Positions 62,711 to 64,000 of a DNA stretch of 64,000 nt are shown here, piece by piece (positions within the stretch are counted from its first letter, which is position 1; each line of letters begins with the position of its first letter). The notes below the pieces were generated by a model that saw only the letters and a program-made list of their open reading frames with translations, was not told the origin of the DNA and ran no database searches. The translations under genes and the position numbers were made by a program. Origin of the DNA: JBBRHQ01 sp963781345 (lineage in GTDB: Bacteria; Actinomycetota; Thermoleophilia; Solirubrobacterales; 70-9); contig CAWAFQ010000003.1 of assembly GCA_963781345.1 (NCBI GenBank), forward strand, positions 186,001 to 250,000, given 5' to 3'.

Positions 62711-62770
62711 GGCAGACTCAGGCAGCTCCGTGCACCCGGCTGATCGACTGAGGAAGACTCAGGCCGCTCC
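62691..62770. repeat. Tandem duplication, 41-bp period, across convergent gene ends
   Basis: 62691-62729 and 62732-62770 match over 39 bp with two mismatches. The first copy contains the stop of the permease gene; the second contains the stop of the convergent CBS gene (62759-62761). The event therefore duplicated the gene junction without damaging either reading frame. Confidence 0.88.
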
Positions 62771-63175
62771 GACGGCAAGCACCCGGGCGATATCGAGGGT
62801 GGAGACGACCCCGGCCGGCTCGCTCGAACCCGAACCAAGCACCAGCAGGTGGGTGACGTCGTGCTCGACCATCAGCTGGGCCGCGCGCTGCAGGGGATCT
62901 TCGGCCGAGACGGTGATCGGCTCGGTCCCGGCAATCTCAGCCGCGGTCTGTCCCGCCGATCCGAGCGAGATCGCCTCGATCAGGTCGAGGTCGGAGATCA
63001 CTCCCCAGCCGTTCGCCGACGCCGAGGGCTTGAGATCGGAAACGACGACCGAGTGCACCTGCCGCTCGGCCATCAGCGCTGCCACGTCGGAGAGCGGGGT
63101 CTCGGGCGTGCAGGAGATGACACCCTCGGACATCACCTCTGAGACCGCGCCGGTCACTGCCTGGTTCTGGTTCAT
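62759..63175 (-). CDS. CBS domain pair protein
   Basis: 138 residues made of two CBS motifs. Motif 1 is VSEVMSEGVISCTPETPLSD..LMAERQVHSVVV with GVISDLDL; motif 2 is ITVSAEDPLQRAAQLMVEHDVTHLLV with GVVSTLDIARVL. Such stand-alone modules bind adenine nucleotides and regulate unidentified partners. The start is 3 bp after the small basic ORF, and the DUF2267 gene lies above that, giving a three-gene operon. Confidence 0.9.
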   Translation of the reverse strand: MNQNQAVTGAVSEVMSEGVISCTPETPLSDVAALMAERQVHSVVVSDLKPSASANGWGVISDLDLIEAISLGSAGQTAAEIAGTEPITVSAEDPLQRAAQLMVEHDVTHLLVLGSGSSEPAGVVSTLDIARVLAVGAA

Positions 63176-63178
63176 CTT

Positions 63179-63334
63179 CTAGCGTCCCGCCTTCTTGGTT
63201 TCGTCGTGCTTGGCGATGCCGTGGCGGCCTCTGGGGCCGGCATTGCGGAATCGATTGCCGCGGATCAGCTTAATCGCCCGGCTGACCGGATTGGGGTCGC
63301 GGCTGCGCGATCTGGATTTCTGCTTGCGCAACAC
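63179..63334 (-). CDS. Small basic protein, 51 aa
   Basis: A short frame from GTG 63334 to TAG 63179. GGGAGG lies 7 bp before the GTG. The product is very basic: it begins LRKQKSRSRSRDPN, has IKLIRGNRFRNAGPRGRHG and ends HDETKKAGR, rich in Arg and Lys and without hydrophobic segments, so it may bind nucleic acid. It fits neatly between the DUF2267 stop (63338-63340) and the CBS start (63175). I do not know a family. Confidence 0.65.
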   Translation of the reverse strand: MLRKQKSRSRSRDPNPVSRAIKLIRGNRFRNAGPRGRHGIAKHDETKKAGR

Positions 63335-63337
63335 GGC

Positions 63338-63762
63338 TCAGCCTCCCGAGACGATTGACTTCAGGCCCTCGGGGAATGCCGCCTCGACGTCCTTCATCTC
63401 GCCTTCGGAGATGTGGCGGCTGAGAACACGGGCCGTTGCCGATGCCGCGTAGGAGGCCTCCGTCTCGCCGGCGAGCCCCCCTCCTCGGTGACTCGCTCGA
63501 GGAACGAGTCAATGTCGCGGTACGTCATCGGAGTGGCTGCCGGGCGCCAGTTCTCGTAGTAGATCCCGCGGATCAGGAGCGGCATCTGCGCCGCCAGCTG
63601 CGCCGCCTCCTCGACCGGGAGGCGGTCGCGGATCGCGTGCAGGCTGGCTCGAAGCGCCCGGTAGGCGAACTGCCGGTCGTCCGTCCCCAGCTCCTCGGCC
63701 ATGTCGTTTAGCCAGACATGCGCCTTCTCGACGCTGCGATCGATCATCTCCAACTCACTCAT
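63338..63762 (-). CDS. DUF2267 family protein (one frameshift)
   Basis: 141 residues after restoring one G missing from the G6 run opposite 63476-63481. DDRQFAYRALRASLHAIRDR and MPLLIRGIYYENWRPAATP are typical DUF2267 segments, and the restored end reads ATARVLSRHISEGEMKDVEAA, a second half-repeat. The function is unknown; members often sit beside CBS and stress proteins, as here. ATG 63762 has AAAGGAA upstream. First gene of the DUF2267-small basic-CBS operon. Confidence 0.82.
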
Positions 63763-63887
63763 GGCCCGTTCCTTTGCCTTCCGTTCATTGCAGATTCCAG
63801 ATCCCGCGAGTGGGCGGTCTCCGTCAAAGTCACCGCAAGCCTACGGGGGCCAGGACGCGGCGGCATCCGGATTGCACCCCACTCCGA

Positions 63888-63903
63888 GTGTGGAATTCCA
63901 CAC
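63888..63903. promoter_or_regulatory. Perfect 16-bp palindrome GTGTGGAATTCCACAC
   Basis: A perfect palindrome in the 180-bp gap between the divergent DUF2267 and NYN genes, 27 bp before the TAGGCT -10 candidate (63931-63936) of the NYN gene. Position and symmetry fit a repressor dimer site. Confidence 0.75.
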
Positions 63904-63930
63904 CCCCGCGAGGGCCGCGCGAGAGGCCTC

Positions 63931-63936
63931 TAGGCT
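63931..63936 (+). promoter_or_regulatory. TAGGCT -10-like box of a leaderless transcript
   Basis: TAGGCT (TAnnnT) ends six bases before ATG 63943, so transcription would begin at or next to the start codon. No ribosome site is present between them. Confidence 0.6.
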
Positions 63937-63942
63937 CCTGCG

Positions 63943-64000
63943 ATGCGCTGGATCGTCGACGGGATGAACGTGATCGGGACCCGGCCCGACGGTTGGTGGA
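63943..64000 (+). CDS. NYN (YacP-like PIN) domain protein, 3' end outside window
   Basis: Only 19 codons are visible: RWIVDGMNVIGTRPDGWW, whose VDGMNVIG with the conserved Asp and Asn is the start of NYN/YacP-type PIN domains, metal-dependent ribonuclease-like proteins. A leaderless start is suggested by the box at 63931. The length and C-terminus are unknown. Confidence 0.75.
   Translation, partial: MRWIVDGMNVIGTRPDGWW

Overview
This window comes from a high-GC actinobacterium, probably from a deep class such as Thermoleophilia; that placement rests on the flavour of the proteins and on gene content, not on any search. Actinobacterial signs are several TAnnnT -10 boxes lying 6-7 bases before start codons (leaderless mRNAs), an 11-base direct-repeat PHO box, a WS/DGAT acyltransferase, a DUF2267 protein and a NYN-domain gene. 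Genes are tightly packed, mostly with 1-20 bp overlaps, and no gap without a gene exceeds about 250 bp. I see no tRNA, rRNA, CRISPR array, insertion sequence or phage gene.

Region 1 (1-14.9 kb) is nitrogen and amine metabolism. A minus-strand operon encodes an amino acid/amine permease, a glutamine-synthetase-like ligase, a gamma-glutamyl hydrolase, an aldehyde dehydrogenase and an SDR, which resembles the gamma-glutamylated polyamine (Puu) route. Around it lie a choline-kinase-like protein, a dimethylglycine/sarcosine-dehydrogenase-like flavoprotein with a GcvT half, a flavin amine oxidase behind a FadR-type regulator, and a type III glutamine synthetase.

Region 2 (15-38.3 kb) is a redox and hydrogen island. 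It holds a pyruvate:ferredoxin oxidoreductase operon ending in a GltD-like flavoprotein fused to a ferredoxin domain, a group 3b-type NAD(P)-linked [NiFe] hydrogenase operon with a cyclic-nucleotide-binding protein and its own protease, a divergent universal stress protein, a WS/DGAT, PEP synthase, a complete hypFCDEAB maturation set interrupted by an unusual SIS-HypC-SIS fusion, and a GOGAT-like flavoprotein. Together these would link H2, NADPH, pyruvate/acetyl-CoA, PEP and storage lipid under low oxygen.

Region 3 (38.4-44.8 kb) is a histidine-utilisation operon (hutH-hutU-def-hutF-hutI) in which a peptide-deformylase-family gene occupies the position where the N-formylglutamate deformylase step is needed. 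Region 4 (44.9-55.1 kb) holds a Kef-type antiporter and a PHO-box-preceded pst operon whose downstream half encodes lipoproteins and three successive zinc-ribbon proteins. Region 5 (55.3-64 kb) holds a secreted protein, fadD, a beta-propeller, a fatty acid desaturase, a zinc-finger UBP protein, an ABC exporter pair, CBS and DUF2267 proteins and the start of a NYN nuclease-like gene.

Many conserved genes carry single-base frameshifts, crowded at 36.0-37.6 kb and 49.3-54.9 kb and otherwise isolated, often in homopolymers. Signature residues are intact on both sides of the breaks, so I treat these as sequence errors and give the spans of the restored genes.
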